64,000 bases of DNA, from NCBI RefSeq assembly GCF_002005445.1, contig NZ_CP014692.1, positions 434,001 through 498,000 of the forward strand, in the 5' to 3' direction. Positions 38,103-46,495 of this stretch are shown here, in pieces. Position 1 is the stretch's first letter. Every line of letters begins with the position of its first letter. The DNA comes from Acetobacter aceti. Lineage in GTDB: Bacteria; Pseudomonadota; Alphaproteobacteria; Acetobacterales; Acetobacteraceae. The notes under the pieces are model-generated. The model was not told where the DNA came from and did no database searches. It was given only the letters and a program-made list of their open reading frames with translations. A program made the position numbers and the translations under genes.

Positions 38103-39310
38103 ATATCGCAGACATCAGAGCGCAGTTTCCGATCCTGTCGGAAAAGGTTCATGGAAAGCCTCTGGTTTTTCTGGATAGTGCGGCGTCTGCCCAGAAACCC
38201 GATGTCGTCATAGACGCCATGTCGCAGATGATGCGCTCGCAATATGCGAACATTCATCGTGGCCTGCACTGGATGAGCGAGCGGGCGACGGAAGCCTATG
38301 AGGCTTCCCGCAGCCGCGTGGCGTCTTTCCTCGGCGGTGCACGTGAAGAGATCGTCTTTACCCGCAACAGCACCGAGGCGATCAATCTTGTCGCCTATTC
38401 CTACGGAAGTCTGCTGAAGCCGGGACAGGCTGTGCTGATTTCCGAAATGGAACATCACGCCAATCTGGTGCCGTGGCAGATGCTGCGCGATCGGGCCGGG
38501 ATTGAGCTTCGTGTCGCGCCCATCACCGATGAAGGTGACCTCGACCTGGATGCCTATGGCCGCCTGCTTTCGGATGGCAAGGTGGCTCTGGTCGCCATCA
38601 CGCATATGTCGAACGTGCTGGGCACCATCACTCCGGCCGAGCGTCTGGTGACGATGGCGCATGACGCAGGCGCGAAAATCCTGCTGGATGGCAGTCAGGC
38701 CGTGGTGCATCGCAAGATCGATGTACAGAAACTTGGCGCTGATTTCTATGTCTTTACCGGTCATAAGCTCTATGGGCCGACCGGAATCGGCGTGCTGTGG
38801 GCGCGGCGGGAACTACTGGACGCCATGCCGCCTTTCATGGGCGGTGGCGACATGATTTCGAGTGTGACATTCGAGAAGTCCATCTGGGCGCCCATTCCGG
38901 CAAAATTTGAGGCTGGCACACCGGCGATTGTGGAAGCGGTCGGCCTTGGTACTGCCATCGACTGGGTCGAAAGCATTGGCTACGAGGCCATCGGGGCGCA
39001 TGAAGCCACCCTTACGGCGCATGCCCTTCGTGTGTTACCCGAAGTTCCCGGTTTCTCGGTTGTAGGAAAGCCGAAAGAGCGTGGCGGCGTCATCTCCTTT
39101 ACAATGGATGATGTGCACTCCCACGATATTGCCACGCTGCTGGACAGGAACGGCATAGCGGTCAGGGCCGGGCATCACTGCGCCGAGCCTCTGATGCATC
39201 GTCTGGGACTGACGGCCACGGCGCGCGCCAGCTTCGGTGTTTATACGACCGAAGAAGAAATCGACACACTTGCGGAAACGCTCAAGCGTATCCGGCAGTT
39301 TTTCGTATAG
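38099..39310 (+). CDS. sufS: Cysteine desulfurase SufS
   Basis: A 403-residue PLP enzyme of class II desulfurases; it takes sulfur from cysteine for Fe-S synthesis. Motifs are LDSAASAQKPDVVIDAM near the N-terminus, RNSTEAINLVAYSYG, EMEHHANLVPWQ (PLP-ring His region), DGSQAVVHRKIDVQ, and the PLP lysine in FTGHKLYGPTGIGVL. The active-site Cys is in RAGHHCAEPLMHRLG. It sits before a SufU-type partner, which is the expected sulfur acceptor. Confidence 0.96.
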   Translation: MNIADIRAQFPILSEKVHGKPLVFLDSAASAQKPDVVIDAMSQMMRSQYANIHRGLHWMSERATEAYEASRSRVASFLGGAREEIVFTRNSTEAINLVAYSYGSLLKPGQAVLISEMEHHANLVPWQMLRDRAGIELRVAPITDEGDLDLDAYGRLLSDGKVALVAITHMSNVLGTITPAERLVTMAHDAGAKILLDGSQAVVHRKIDVQKLGADFYVFTGHKLYGPTGIGVLWARRELLDAMPPFMGGGDMISSVTFEKSIWAPIPAKFEAGTPAIVEAVGLGTAIDWVESIGYEAIGAHEATLTAHALRVLPEVPGFSVVGKPKERGGVISFTMDDVHSHDIATLLDRNGIAVRAGHHCAEPLMHRLGLTATARASFGVYTTEEEIDTLAETLKRIRQFFV

Positions 39311-39317
39311 GCCGGTT

Positions 39318-39752
39318 ATGGACGGATCATCCTGTTACGATGCGCTGATCCTGTCCCGCTCCCGCAAACCCGAGTTTTCGGGCAGTGTGGAAGAGGAGAC
39401 GGCGACGGCGCAGGGGAATAATCCCGTGTGCGGCGATCGTGTGACGCTCTCGTTGCGTACGACTGATGGGGCCATTGACGCTGTTCGTCACCATACACGC
39501 GGTTGTGCGATCTGCATGGCGTCGGCGGATCTGATGGCGGAAACCGTGACAGGGCGTTCCATTGCTGATGCTCTTGAACTGGGGCGTCGGTTTGCCGATA
39601 TGCTTGAGACCCCTTCTTCGCAGGATCTGATTGCGGACGGGGATGTTTTATCCGTGGGGCTACAGGCGTTTCGCCCTCTGAGAACCCATCGCTCCCGCCT
39701 GCGGTGTGCGACATTGCCCTGGATAGCGCTGGGGGAGGCGCTCACTCAATGA
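39318..39752 (+). CDS. sufU: SufU-type sulfur-transfer protein
   Basis: 144 residues from the ATG at 39318. The IscU-like fold carries the SufU pattern NPVCGDRV (Cys and Asp), GCAICMASADLM and a C-terminal RLRCATLPW. These give the three zinc-site cysteines and Asp that accept sulfur from SufS. It has an extra cysteine in GCAIC where many homologues have GCAIS. It overlaps the next gene by ATGA. Alphaproteobacterial suf operons often have SufE instead, so the SufU form is informative. Confidence 0.85.
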   Translation: MDGSSCYDALILSRSRKPEFSGSVEEETATAQGNNPVCGDRVTLSLRTTDGAIDAVRHHTRGCAICMASADLMAETVTGRSIADALELGRRFADMLETPSSQDLIADGDVLSVGLQAFRPLRTHRSRLRCATLPWIALGEALTQ

Positions 39753-40198
39753 CCGATACCATGCCCGCACAGGACGAACACAGGATGACGCCGCAGAATG
39801 CCGAGTTGTCGGCCGAAAACAAGGATGTTGCTGAGACGCATCAGGGGCAGGTTGCTCACTGGACGCCGGATGGGGAGGTGCAGCCGACAACGGGCGTGCC
39901 GTCTGAAGACGCCGTGATCGACGCCATCGCAACGGTGCATGATCCGGAAATTCCGGTGAATATTTATGAACTCGGTCTGATCTACGCGATTGATCTGCAT
40001 GATGATGGCCGGGTGAAGGTTGAAATGACCCTCACGGCTCCCAACTGCCCCAGCGCGCAGGAACTGCCGGTGCAGGTGCGCGAAGCCGTGGAAAAGGTGC
40101 CCGGCGTCACGTCTGCGGAGGTCGATGTCGTGTGGGATCCGCCATGGGATATGTCGCGCATGAGCGATGAGGCCCGTCTTGCCCTCAACATGTTCTGA
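39749..40198 (+). CDS. sufT: SufT/MIP18-family Fe-S maturation protein (DUF59)
   Basis: 149 residues. The first 60 are acidic and probably disordered. The DUF59 domain runs from about residue 52: AVIDAIATVHDPEIPVNIYE (the DPE signature), then LGLIYAIDLHDDGRVKVEM, and LTAPNCPSAQELPVQVREAV with the family Cys in a T-x-P-x-C-P motif. It ends VVWDPPWDMSRMSDEAR. SufT helps mature Fe-S proteins under high demand. It is coupled to sufU by ATGA. Confidence 0.9.
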   Translation: MTDTMPAQDEHRMTPQNAELSAENKDVAETHQGQVAHWTPDGEVQPTTGVPSEDAVIDAIATVHDPEIPVNIYELGLIYAIDLHDDGRVKVEMTLTAPNCPSAQELPVQVREAVEKVPGVTSAEVDVVWDPPWDMSRMSDEARLALNMF

Positions 40199-40214
40199 GT
40201 CCGGAGATGTCACG

Positions 40215-40598
40215 ATGAACACACAGACTTCAGCAGGCCAGACTTCCTCCCGTCCGGTTCGTGAACTGCCGCCCGTCATCACGCTGTCGGAGAAAGCCGC
40301 CGATCGTCTGCGGACTCTCTATGAAGGCGCGAATGCCGGACAGTTGCTGCGTATCTCGGTCAGCACGAAGGGCTGTTCCGGTCATGCCTATGATATGAAC
40401 TTCGTCGATGAGGCGGGAACACCGGGTGATGAGCGTGTCACCAGTCAGGGCGTGACGGTATTGATTGATCAGAAAGCGGTTCTGTTTCTGATCGGCTCGC
40501 AGATGGACTATCAGACGGGTGATTTCGAGTCCGGTTTTGTCTTCAGTAATCCCAATGAAAAAGGTCGCTGCGGCTGCGGGATGAGCTTTCACGTCTGA
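40215..40598 (+). CDS. A-type Fe-S carrier (SufA/IscA/ErpA family)
   Basis: 127 residues from the ATG at 40215 behind CCGGAGATGTCACG. The domain starts at about residue 22 (ITLSEKAADRLRTLY). Ligand cysteines are in STKGCSGHAYDM and in the C-terminal RCGCGMSF. IDQKAVLFLIGSQMDYQ and GFVFSNPNEKGRC complete the family pattern. It carries clusters to apo-proteins. It ends the operon. SufA and ErpA cannot be told apart here; the operon position favours SufA. Confidence 0.93.
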   Translation: MNTQTSAGQTSSRPVRELPPVITLSEKAADRLRTLYEGANAGQLLRISVSTKGCSGHAYDMNFVDEAGTPGDERVTSQGVTVLIDQKAVLFLIGSQMDYQTGDFESGFVFSNPNEKGRCGCGMSFHV

Positions 40599-40671
40599 CT
40601 ATGATGATAAAGAAATGTCTGTGACATAAAGACGCTCTGATAGTGCTTTTTATAAGCTTTTTAGAGTGTGG

Positions 40672-41174
40672 TCATGATGGCTGATGAGTGCGCGTCATAT
40701 TGGTCTTGGCCCAGGTTTCGTCGATGAATACCAGACGGGTCGGATCTATATCGGCCTGATAGCGCTTCCAGACCTTACGTTTGCGCGCGACGTCAGGCCG
40801 ATCCTGCTCGCAGGGCAGCACGGTTTTTTTTGAAGCTGATCCCTTCGGATTGAAAAAAGCGCGACAGCATACCCGTGTCAGCCTGAACGCCACGCTCGTC
40901 GCGCAGGCGGACCGACAGCGCCGCAAGGGTGATATCAGGCTCGGCGCCAATGATGGCCAGCAGCCACGCTCGTTCAGGCTTGGTTTTTTCGAGGGACGAT
41001 GGCCCCCGTGCCAGCGCAGCACCGATCTCCGACGCTTCTTGCGCGCTGAACCCATTTGATCGCTGAGGCCTCGCTCACGCCGAAGCGGCGCGCCGCCGCC
41101 CGGCAACTTATTCCGGCTTTCTCCACCGCATCAATTACCCGGTCTCGTAAATCCTGTGAGTAGGCTCTCGGCAT
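40672..41174 (-). pseudogene. IS630-family transposase, disrupted and truncated
   Basis: The N-terminal part from 41174 reads [20 protein letters not shown], then [20 protein letters not shown], the helix-turn-helix of IS630 transposases. A shifted frame then carries the linker and [14 protein letters not shown], the first Asp segment of the DDE domain. The remaining DDE residues are missing at about 40672. At least one frameshift and a truncation make it inactive. It borders the suf operon end. Confidence 0.8.
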
Positions 41175-41311
41175 GAAGGCTGGCCTCCTCTACCAGTCCT
41201 CATCTTGAATCACATCACACACTCCCGGGGAATCCCGCGATTCAATCTATTCACAGAGCGCTCTAGCCGCTTAAATCAGATAAAAAACGTCTCCCCAAAA
41301 CCCGGGGCAAT

Positions 41312-41920
41312 TCACGGTTGCCTTCCGAGGCTTTGGAGGGCCATTTCCATATACCAGTTACAAAGCTCCTTCTTCGATATATTCTCTTGAATTCGGAGAA
41401 TATTGATTTCCAGATAGTTAAAAAAATCATACATGGTGATAGAGGCTAAGCGCACCGACGGGACGTGGAAAAGGCGAGCTTGCACACCTCTTTCGACGAC
41501 GTCTGCCCAGGCTTGATATTGTTGGTCCCGTAAACTTAAGACCTCATTTTTGATATTGGCATTCAGTTCCAGCGTTTCTCGTGCGGCCACGATAATTGCA
41601 TTAGCGTGAGTGATCCGAAAATGGACTTGGGCCACAATGCCTTTTTTTACCTGCTCAATCGGATTTTCGCTCACTGCCAGAGCCTTTTTAAGATCGCTAT
41701 ATTGAGCATGGAACATTGTTAATAATATTCGATTTAACACTTCTTCCTTGGAATCGACGTGATTGTACAGGCTCGGAGCACGAATTCCGATGGCGCCGGC
41801 TATGTCGCGCATACTGGTCCGGGCAAACCCCTGTCGAGCAAAGAGATCGCACGCAACCTCGTCGATATAATCTCGCTTAAGGGCTTTTTTACTTACGATA
41901 TGTGTATCATCATCCGCCAT
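41312..41920 (-). CDS. TetR/AcrR-family transcriptional regulator
   Basis: A 202-residue repressor-type protein. The helix-turn-helix lies at residues 17-62 (VACDLFARQGFARTSMRDIA, then GIRAPSLYNHVDSKEEVL). The C-terminal domain is all-helical (TetR_C-like). Codon use is more AT-rich than in the neighbours. It is divergent from the monooxygenase operon, with about 870 bases between. A near-perfect dyad before that operon (42742-42759) is a plausible operator. Ligand unknown; relatives of similar layout regulate acyl-CoA or ketone metabolism. Confidence 0.85.
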   Translation of the reverse strand: MADDDTHIVSKKALKRDYIDEVACDLFARQGFARTSMRDIAGAIGIRAPSLYNHVDSKEEVLNRILLTMFHAQYSDLKKALAVSENPIEQVKKGIVAQVHFRITHANAIIVAARETLELNANIKNEVLSLRDQQYQAWADVVERGVQARLFHVPSVRLASITMYDFFNYLEINILRIQENISKKELCNWYMEMALQSLGRQP

Positions 41921-42741
41921 GTACTATGTGCACCTGTGCTATTTTCACGTTTGACATCAAGTCTGACATCAATTCCGGATATCCGTCCAGAGACTGTTTG
42001 ATCGTCGCGGGTCTGGCCAGTGTCCCGAGACCCAGTGTCCCAAGAAGTAGTGTGGTATGGCCGGTCATTGAGGGCATCCGGTTATCACGATTGGTAACCG
42101 GATATTGGAATTATGGCTCAACGAGGCGAGCCCCCCGTTCTTCATGGAGTGTTGGCATACGGCCCGTTCGATCAGGGCGTCGACGAGATATCTGCGCCAA
42201 GCGCTCTTTGGGGAACCCATAGAGACCAGAACGTCAGCTTTCATTGCGGGCCACAACCACCATGTTCACCATCCGCCCGGCGACAAATGCCAGCATCTCG
42301 CGCACGAAATCTCCATCGGAGACCTGCTCCACAGGCTCAGGTAACACCATCTTCTTATGAGACCTGTGTGCGGGTAGTGGATTTTTCGGATGAATGGTGA
42401 CTCTCTCTGGGCTGATATTAAACCTGGAGCATGACGATGGCGCGGCCTCGCCAAAGCGCCATCCAGATCCATGTCACAGCCATTGCCTGCAATCTCAGCC
42501 GGATGCTCAATATCCTCACTGCAACTGCATGACAGGTTGGCGACAACATCCATCATGTAATGCGCGTGTAGCGTTCCAGGTATGGAGAAAACGGGAAGCG
42601 CTGAGGCATTTTCCTCATCGAATACAGATAACTCCGAAAAATCCACCATCCGCGCACAGGTCTCATGAGCAGCATAAACGAGAATGTGTACGATGATTGT
42701 GCTGATTTCTTTGACGCAGGTCGTTCATGGCAATAAGGTAA
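41921..42741. other. 820-base intergenic region of unknown content
   Basis: Many short frames, none convincing. A 9-bp inverted repeat atccggtta-10-taaccggat lies at 42076-42103. A near-repeat of ccagtgtcccgag/aag lies near 42019-42047. The minus-strand frame at 42266-42649 (127 codons) could be an old protein but shows no known motif. I see no complete gene. Confidence 0.4.
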
Positions 42742-42759
42742 CTAACGACCATTCGTTAG
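42742..42759. promoter_or_regulatory. Putative TetR operator before the monooxygenase operon
   Basis: ctaacga-ccat-tcgttag is a perfect 7-bp-arm dyad 33 bases before the monooxygenase start. Such 14-18-bp dyads are typical TetR sites. The regulator at 41312-41920 is the natural candidate; direct proof is absent. Confidence 0.55.
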
Positions 42760-42792
42760 CATTGTCTGAATAGGAGTGGTCGCAAAAAAACA

Positions 42793-44268
42793 ATGAAAGT
42801 CCGTAAGATGGCTTCGAAACATATCATCATCATCGGTGCTGGAGCTGCAGGCATACGCATGGGCATCAGGCTTCGGGAAATGGGAATCTTGTCCTTCCAG
42901 ATACTGGAAAAGGACGATTCCGTCGGCGGAACCTGGCGCGACAATACATATCCCGGCGTGGCGTGCGATGTTCCGGCGCAATATTATTGCTATCCTTTTG
43001 CGCCGAATATGACGGTCAAGAATACTTTCGCGACCGGTTCCCAGCTTTGGGATTATTTTCAGGATATTGCGACCCGCTTCGAAATCGACGGTCACATCCG
43101 CTTCGGCGTGGAGGTGACGGACGCCAAATGGGTGGACGGAAGGTGGAAACTCACAACGACGGACGGTGAAATTCTCCACGCCGATATCGTCATCGGGGCT
43201 GTGGGTCGCCTGCGCGTTCCAAACTATCCTGTCATCGAGGGGCTCGACGACTTTGGCGGCCCTGTCGTGCATTCCGCCCGTTGGGACAAGAATCTCTCTC
43301 TTGAGGGCAAGCGTGTCGGCATCATCGGCAACGGGTCATCCGCCGTCCAGATCATTAGCGCCACTGCCTCCACCGTGGGGCATCTGGACGTATATCAGCG
43401 GACTGCGCAATGGGTCTATCCGTGGAAAAACAAGGAGATCGATCCGGAAGAACTGGAGAAAGCGCGTACGTCCGACAGCGAGGCGATACGTGCCTATGAC
43501 AGGGCGCGCGACAGCTTTCGGGCGCTTTTCGAAGGCATCGCGGCTGGAGCGGATGCCGAGAAACGGAATGCCGCCTGCGTGGACGCCCTTAATTCCGTGA
43601 AAGATCCGATTCTTCGGGCGAAATTAACGCCGGATTATCCCGTCGGCTGCAAGCGCTTGGTCGTTTCCGGAACATTCTATGATGCGATCCAGCGACCGAA
43701 TGTCTCTGTCGTTACCGAACGCATCGCGCGGGTTGAGCGTGAGGGAATAAGGATGGCCGACGGGTCATTGCGTCCGCTGGACATCATTGTGCTGGCGACC
43801 GGGTTCCATGCCGACAGTTATCTTCGTCCGATGCGGGTGACCGGTGAGGACGGCGTGACGCTCGACGACATCTGGTCGGACGTGTTCCTCAATTACAATT
43901 CGATCGCCCTGCCGTTCATGCCGAATTTTTTCATGGTCAATGGACCGTTCTCGCCAGGCGGGAGTATTTCGATCATCGAAATCATCGAAACGCACGTCAA
44001 TTATGTCGCGCGGCTGATCGACAGGGTGATGAGGGACCACGTGGAAATTGCGCCGAAGATCGAACGATCCGAAAAATTCGTGAACGACGCGCGCGAGCGG
44101 GCAAAAAAGACGATCTGGTACACGGGTGGCTGCAGCAGCTGGTATCTGGATGCCAATGGCGTGCCGCTGGTCAATCCCCTGACGTCGACGCAGCTTGAAG
44201 AACTGATGCGCGACGTTGTGTTTTCGGACTTCAATATCCGGCCTGCTCAGGTGGAAATCGCGAAATGA
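42793..44268 (+). CDS. Flavin-dependent Baeyer-Villiger-type monooxygenase
   Basis: A 491-residue protein with an N-terminal FAD Rossmann motif (IIIIGAGAAGIRMGIRLREM), VGGTWRDNTYPGVACDVPAQ (a BVMO hallmark), and the class fingerprint FxGxxxHxxxW as FGGPVVHSARW. The second Rossmann motif for NADPH is VGIIGNGSSAVQII. Type I BVMOs insert oxygen next to a ketone to give an ester or lactone. The substrate is unknown. It is coupled by ATGA to a patatin-like hydrolase, which could cleave such an ester. Start 42793; an ATG at 42808 is an alternative. Confidence 0.9.
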   Translation: MKVRKMASKHIIIIGAGAAGIRMGIRLREMGILSFQILEKDDSVGGTWRDNTYPGVACDVPAQYYCYPFAPNMTVKNTFATGSQLWDYFQDIATRFEIDGHIRFGVEVTDAKWVDGRWKLTTTDGEILHADIVIGAVGRLRVPNYPVIEGLDDFGGPVVHSARWDKNLSLEGKRVGIIGNGSSAVQIISATASTVGHLDVYQRTAQWVYPWKNKEIDPEELEKARTSDSEAIRAYDRARDSFRALFEGIAAGADAEKRNAACVDALNSVKDPILRAKLTPDYPVGCKRLVVSGTFYDAIQRPNVSVVTERIARVEREGIRMADGSLRPLDIIVLATGFHADSYLRPMRVTGEDGVTLDDIWSDVFLNYNSIALPFMPNFFMVNGPFSPGGSISIIEIIETHVNYVARLIDRVMRDHVEIAPKIERSEKFVNDARERAKKTIWYTGGCSSWYLDANGVPLVNPLTSTQLEELMRDVVFSDFNIRPAQVEIAK

Positions 44269-45107
44269 ACATGCCCAGCAAGGAGCGGGCGCTCGTTCTG
44301 GGCGGCGGCGGGATTACCGGGATCGCGTGGGAGACTGGCGTTCTCGCCGGCCTCGCCCGCGGCGGGCTGGATGTCGTCGCGTCCGCGGATGTCATTATAG
44401 GGACATCCGCAGGGGCGACCGTCGCTGCCCAGATCACGTCCTCCATGTCGGTTTCCGCACTGTATCGTCGTCAGATTGACGGAACGCTCGCGCGCGAGCC
44501 TGATATCGACCTCAATGTAAGTGAACTGATCGCCCGGTTTTCCAGGATCATGACCAGCGAACCGGATGCCCTTCATGCACGGAAAACCATAGGTGCTCTT
44601 GCGCTTGAGCGTGATAGGGTATTCGAGGCGGAACGCCGCGCAATTATCGAAAATCGTCTGCCGTCCCACACATGGCCAGTTCGGGGAGCGGACCTGCGTT
44701 TGACGGCGATCGACGCTCATACCGGCATGTTGCGGGTTTTCGATGCACGGTCGGGGGTCGATCTGGTGGACGCGGTGGCCGCAAGCTGCGCTATTGCCGT
44801 CGTCTGGCCGGCTGTGACGATCGCGGATACGCGCTACATGGATGGCTCCTTCCGTTCGGCCACGAACGAGGACCTCGCCCAGGGGTTCCGGCGGGTTATT
44901 GTCTTGCAGCCGATGAATCTGGGGACAACTTCTGATGTCCGTCCCTTGAGCGCGTCGTCGGATGTGCATGTGGTGCGGCCGGACGAGGCTGCCATCGCCG
45001 CCATGACGGCATTTCTCGACCCTGCCGCCGCGGCGGACAGCGCACGGGAAGGTTATCGGCAAGGATATGGCGAGGCGACACGGTTGGCGCGAATGTGGTG
45101 TTCGTGA
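44265..45107 (+). CDS. Patatin-like phospholipase/acyl hydrolase
   Basis: A 280-residue protein with the oxyanion loop GGGGITG (residues 13-19) and nucleophile Ser48 in GTSAGA. The catalytic Asp appears in YMDGSF, where many members have DGG. It hydrolyses acyl esters. No signal peptide, so cytoplasmic. Its ATG overlaps the monooxygenase stop codon; the pair may convert a ketone to an ester and then to acid plus alcohol, which is an inference. Confidence 0.88.
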   Translation: MNMPSKERALVLGGGGITGIAWETGVLAGLARGGLDVVASADVIIGTSAGATVAAQITSSMSVSALYRRQIDGTLAREPDIDLNVSELIARFSRIMTSEPDALHARKTIGALALERDRVFEAERRAIIENRLPSHTWPVRGADLRLTAIDAHTGMLRVFDARSGVDLVDAVAASCAIAVVWPAVTIADTRYMDGSFRSATNEDLAQGFRRVIVLQPMNLGTTSDVRPLSASSDVHVVRPDEAAIAAMTAFLDPAAAADSAREGYRQGYGEATRLARMWCS

Positions 45108-45590
45108 CCTGATATCCGTTAAAGATGTGCTGTCAGAAAGATTTTGAAACTTCAGTTTCAAATACTGCACATTTTCATACCGGTTGGTGCTCGTGGCAAC
45201 GAGAAGCATGGACTGGCGAAGAATGTAGGGGTGTTCATTCGACCGCACTCTGCCGCCCATAATAGAGATCGGCTGCGATGTTGATGTAATTTTCCTCTTG
45301 CCAACCCGCGCTCACCCACATCGACGCGGGGAAACACAATGACGGAACCTTTTGCGCGGTCTGTAGTTTAGGTGACCAAAACCGCTTTTTTGTTTCATAT
45401 TACGATCATGGAATGATTTCGGGGCTCAGAATCGGTTCCGGTCCGACGGAGCTTTTGAATGTGGATAAGGTGTATGCGTGTGGCGTCTGGAAGCTTCCGA
45501 AGCATGCCGGTTCGTTCCTTCGTCAATCTGTCACGCTCCATCGCACCGGATAGCGTCTGCGACCTTGGAGACAGGAGTTAGAGGCGAATT
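45108..45590. other. Intergenic region before the molybdenum-enzyme operon
   Basis: About 480 bases. It has a short hairpin gaaact-tca-gtttc-like near 45145, and no gene or IS remnant that I recognise. The operon promoter should lie in the second half. Confidence 0.4.
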
Positions 45591-46049
45591 ATGGCAACCG
45601 TTCGTATCAATAATAACGATTACCAGGCGGATGTGCCTCCCGATACGCCCCTGCTCTGGGTGTTGCGCGACGTGCTGGGACTGACCGGCACGAAATTCGG
45701 ATGCGGGATTGCTGAATGCGGCGCCTGCACCGTACATGTGGACGGACAGGCGGTGCGCGCATGTTCCTTGCCGTTAGGCGATGTAGGGACGAAATCGGTC
45801 ACTACAATCGAAGGGCTCGAAAATGACCCGCTGGCACGGGTCATTCAGGATGCGTGGGCGGACATCGACGTGGTGCAGTGCGGTTACTGCCAGCCCGGCC
45901 AGATCATGAGCGCCATCGCATTGCTGAAGAACACACCTCATCCGACGGATGCGCAGATAGACGCCGCGATGTCAGGCAACATCTGCCGCTGTGGCACATA
46001 CCCGCGTATTCGTCAGGCCATCCGCAACGCAGCGGGAGACATCGCATGA
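45591..46049 (+). CDS. 2Fe-2S subunit of a periplasmic molybdenum hydroxylase
   Basis: A 152-residue protein. Plant-type ferredoxin cysteines are in [17 protein letters not shown] and a downstream RAC. The all-helical second cluster domain has [12 protein letters not shown] and [11 protein letters not shown]. It matches small subunits of xanthine-oxidase-family dehydrogenases such as isoquinoline 1-oxidoreductase alpha and the AldF-type subunit of acetic acid bacterial aldehyde dehydrogenase. It passes electrons from the MoCo subunit to cytochrome c. The ATG overlap at 46046 couples it to the next gene. Confidence 0.92.
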   Translation: MATVRINNNDYQADVPPDTPLLWVLRDVLGLTGTKFGCGIAECGACTVHVDGQAVRACSLPLGDVGTKSVTTIEGLENDPLARVIQDAWADIDVVQCGYCQPGQIMSAIALLKNTPHPTDAQIDAAMSGNICRCGTYPRIRQAIRNAAGDIA

Positions 46050-46495
46050 AAGACCCGGCAACAGGTGTGGCCGTTTCGTCCCGTCGAGGTTTCCTTGCTG
46101 GTGTGACGGGTCTGATCGTGGCGGGGCTGCTCCCTGCCCGCGAGGCTTTCGGGCGTCCCTCGGAGTTCGCGCAGGGTGCGCTCTCGGAAGCCGACGGTGC
46201 TCCGTTCGCGCCGGGTGCGTATATCCGGATCGCACCCACGCAGGTGTCGGGAGACAGTGGCGTTACATTCATTCTTCCGAATGTGGAAATGGGTCAGGGT
46301 ATCTATACGGGCTCAGTCGTTCTGATCGCCGAAGAACTGGGCATCGATCCGGACCGTGTGAACCTCGAAGCAGCACCGCCGGATGTCGCCTATGTCGCTC
46401 CGGAAATGGGCACACAGGCGACAGGTGGATCGACCTCGACCATCTTCGAATGGAAAACGCTGCGTGAGGCGGGGCCGCCGCGCGCACGATGCTGA
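46046..46495 (+). pseudogene. Molybdopterin subunit, N-terminal part (frame interrupted)
   Basis: 149 residues before an early stop. A twin-arginine signal is visible (SSRRGFLAGVTGLIVAGLLP), then the enzyme's first domain (PNVEMGQGIYTGSVVLIAEE, YVAPEMGTQATGGSTSTIFE). At 46471-46474 the sequence reads gaggcggggccgcc. Restoring one G would continue EAGAAARTMLIQAAAARW into the frame of the next feature. It is either a real frameshift mutation or a sequencing error in the G run. The rest of the gene is intact in the -1 frame. Confidence 0.8.
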
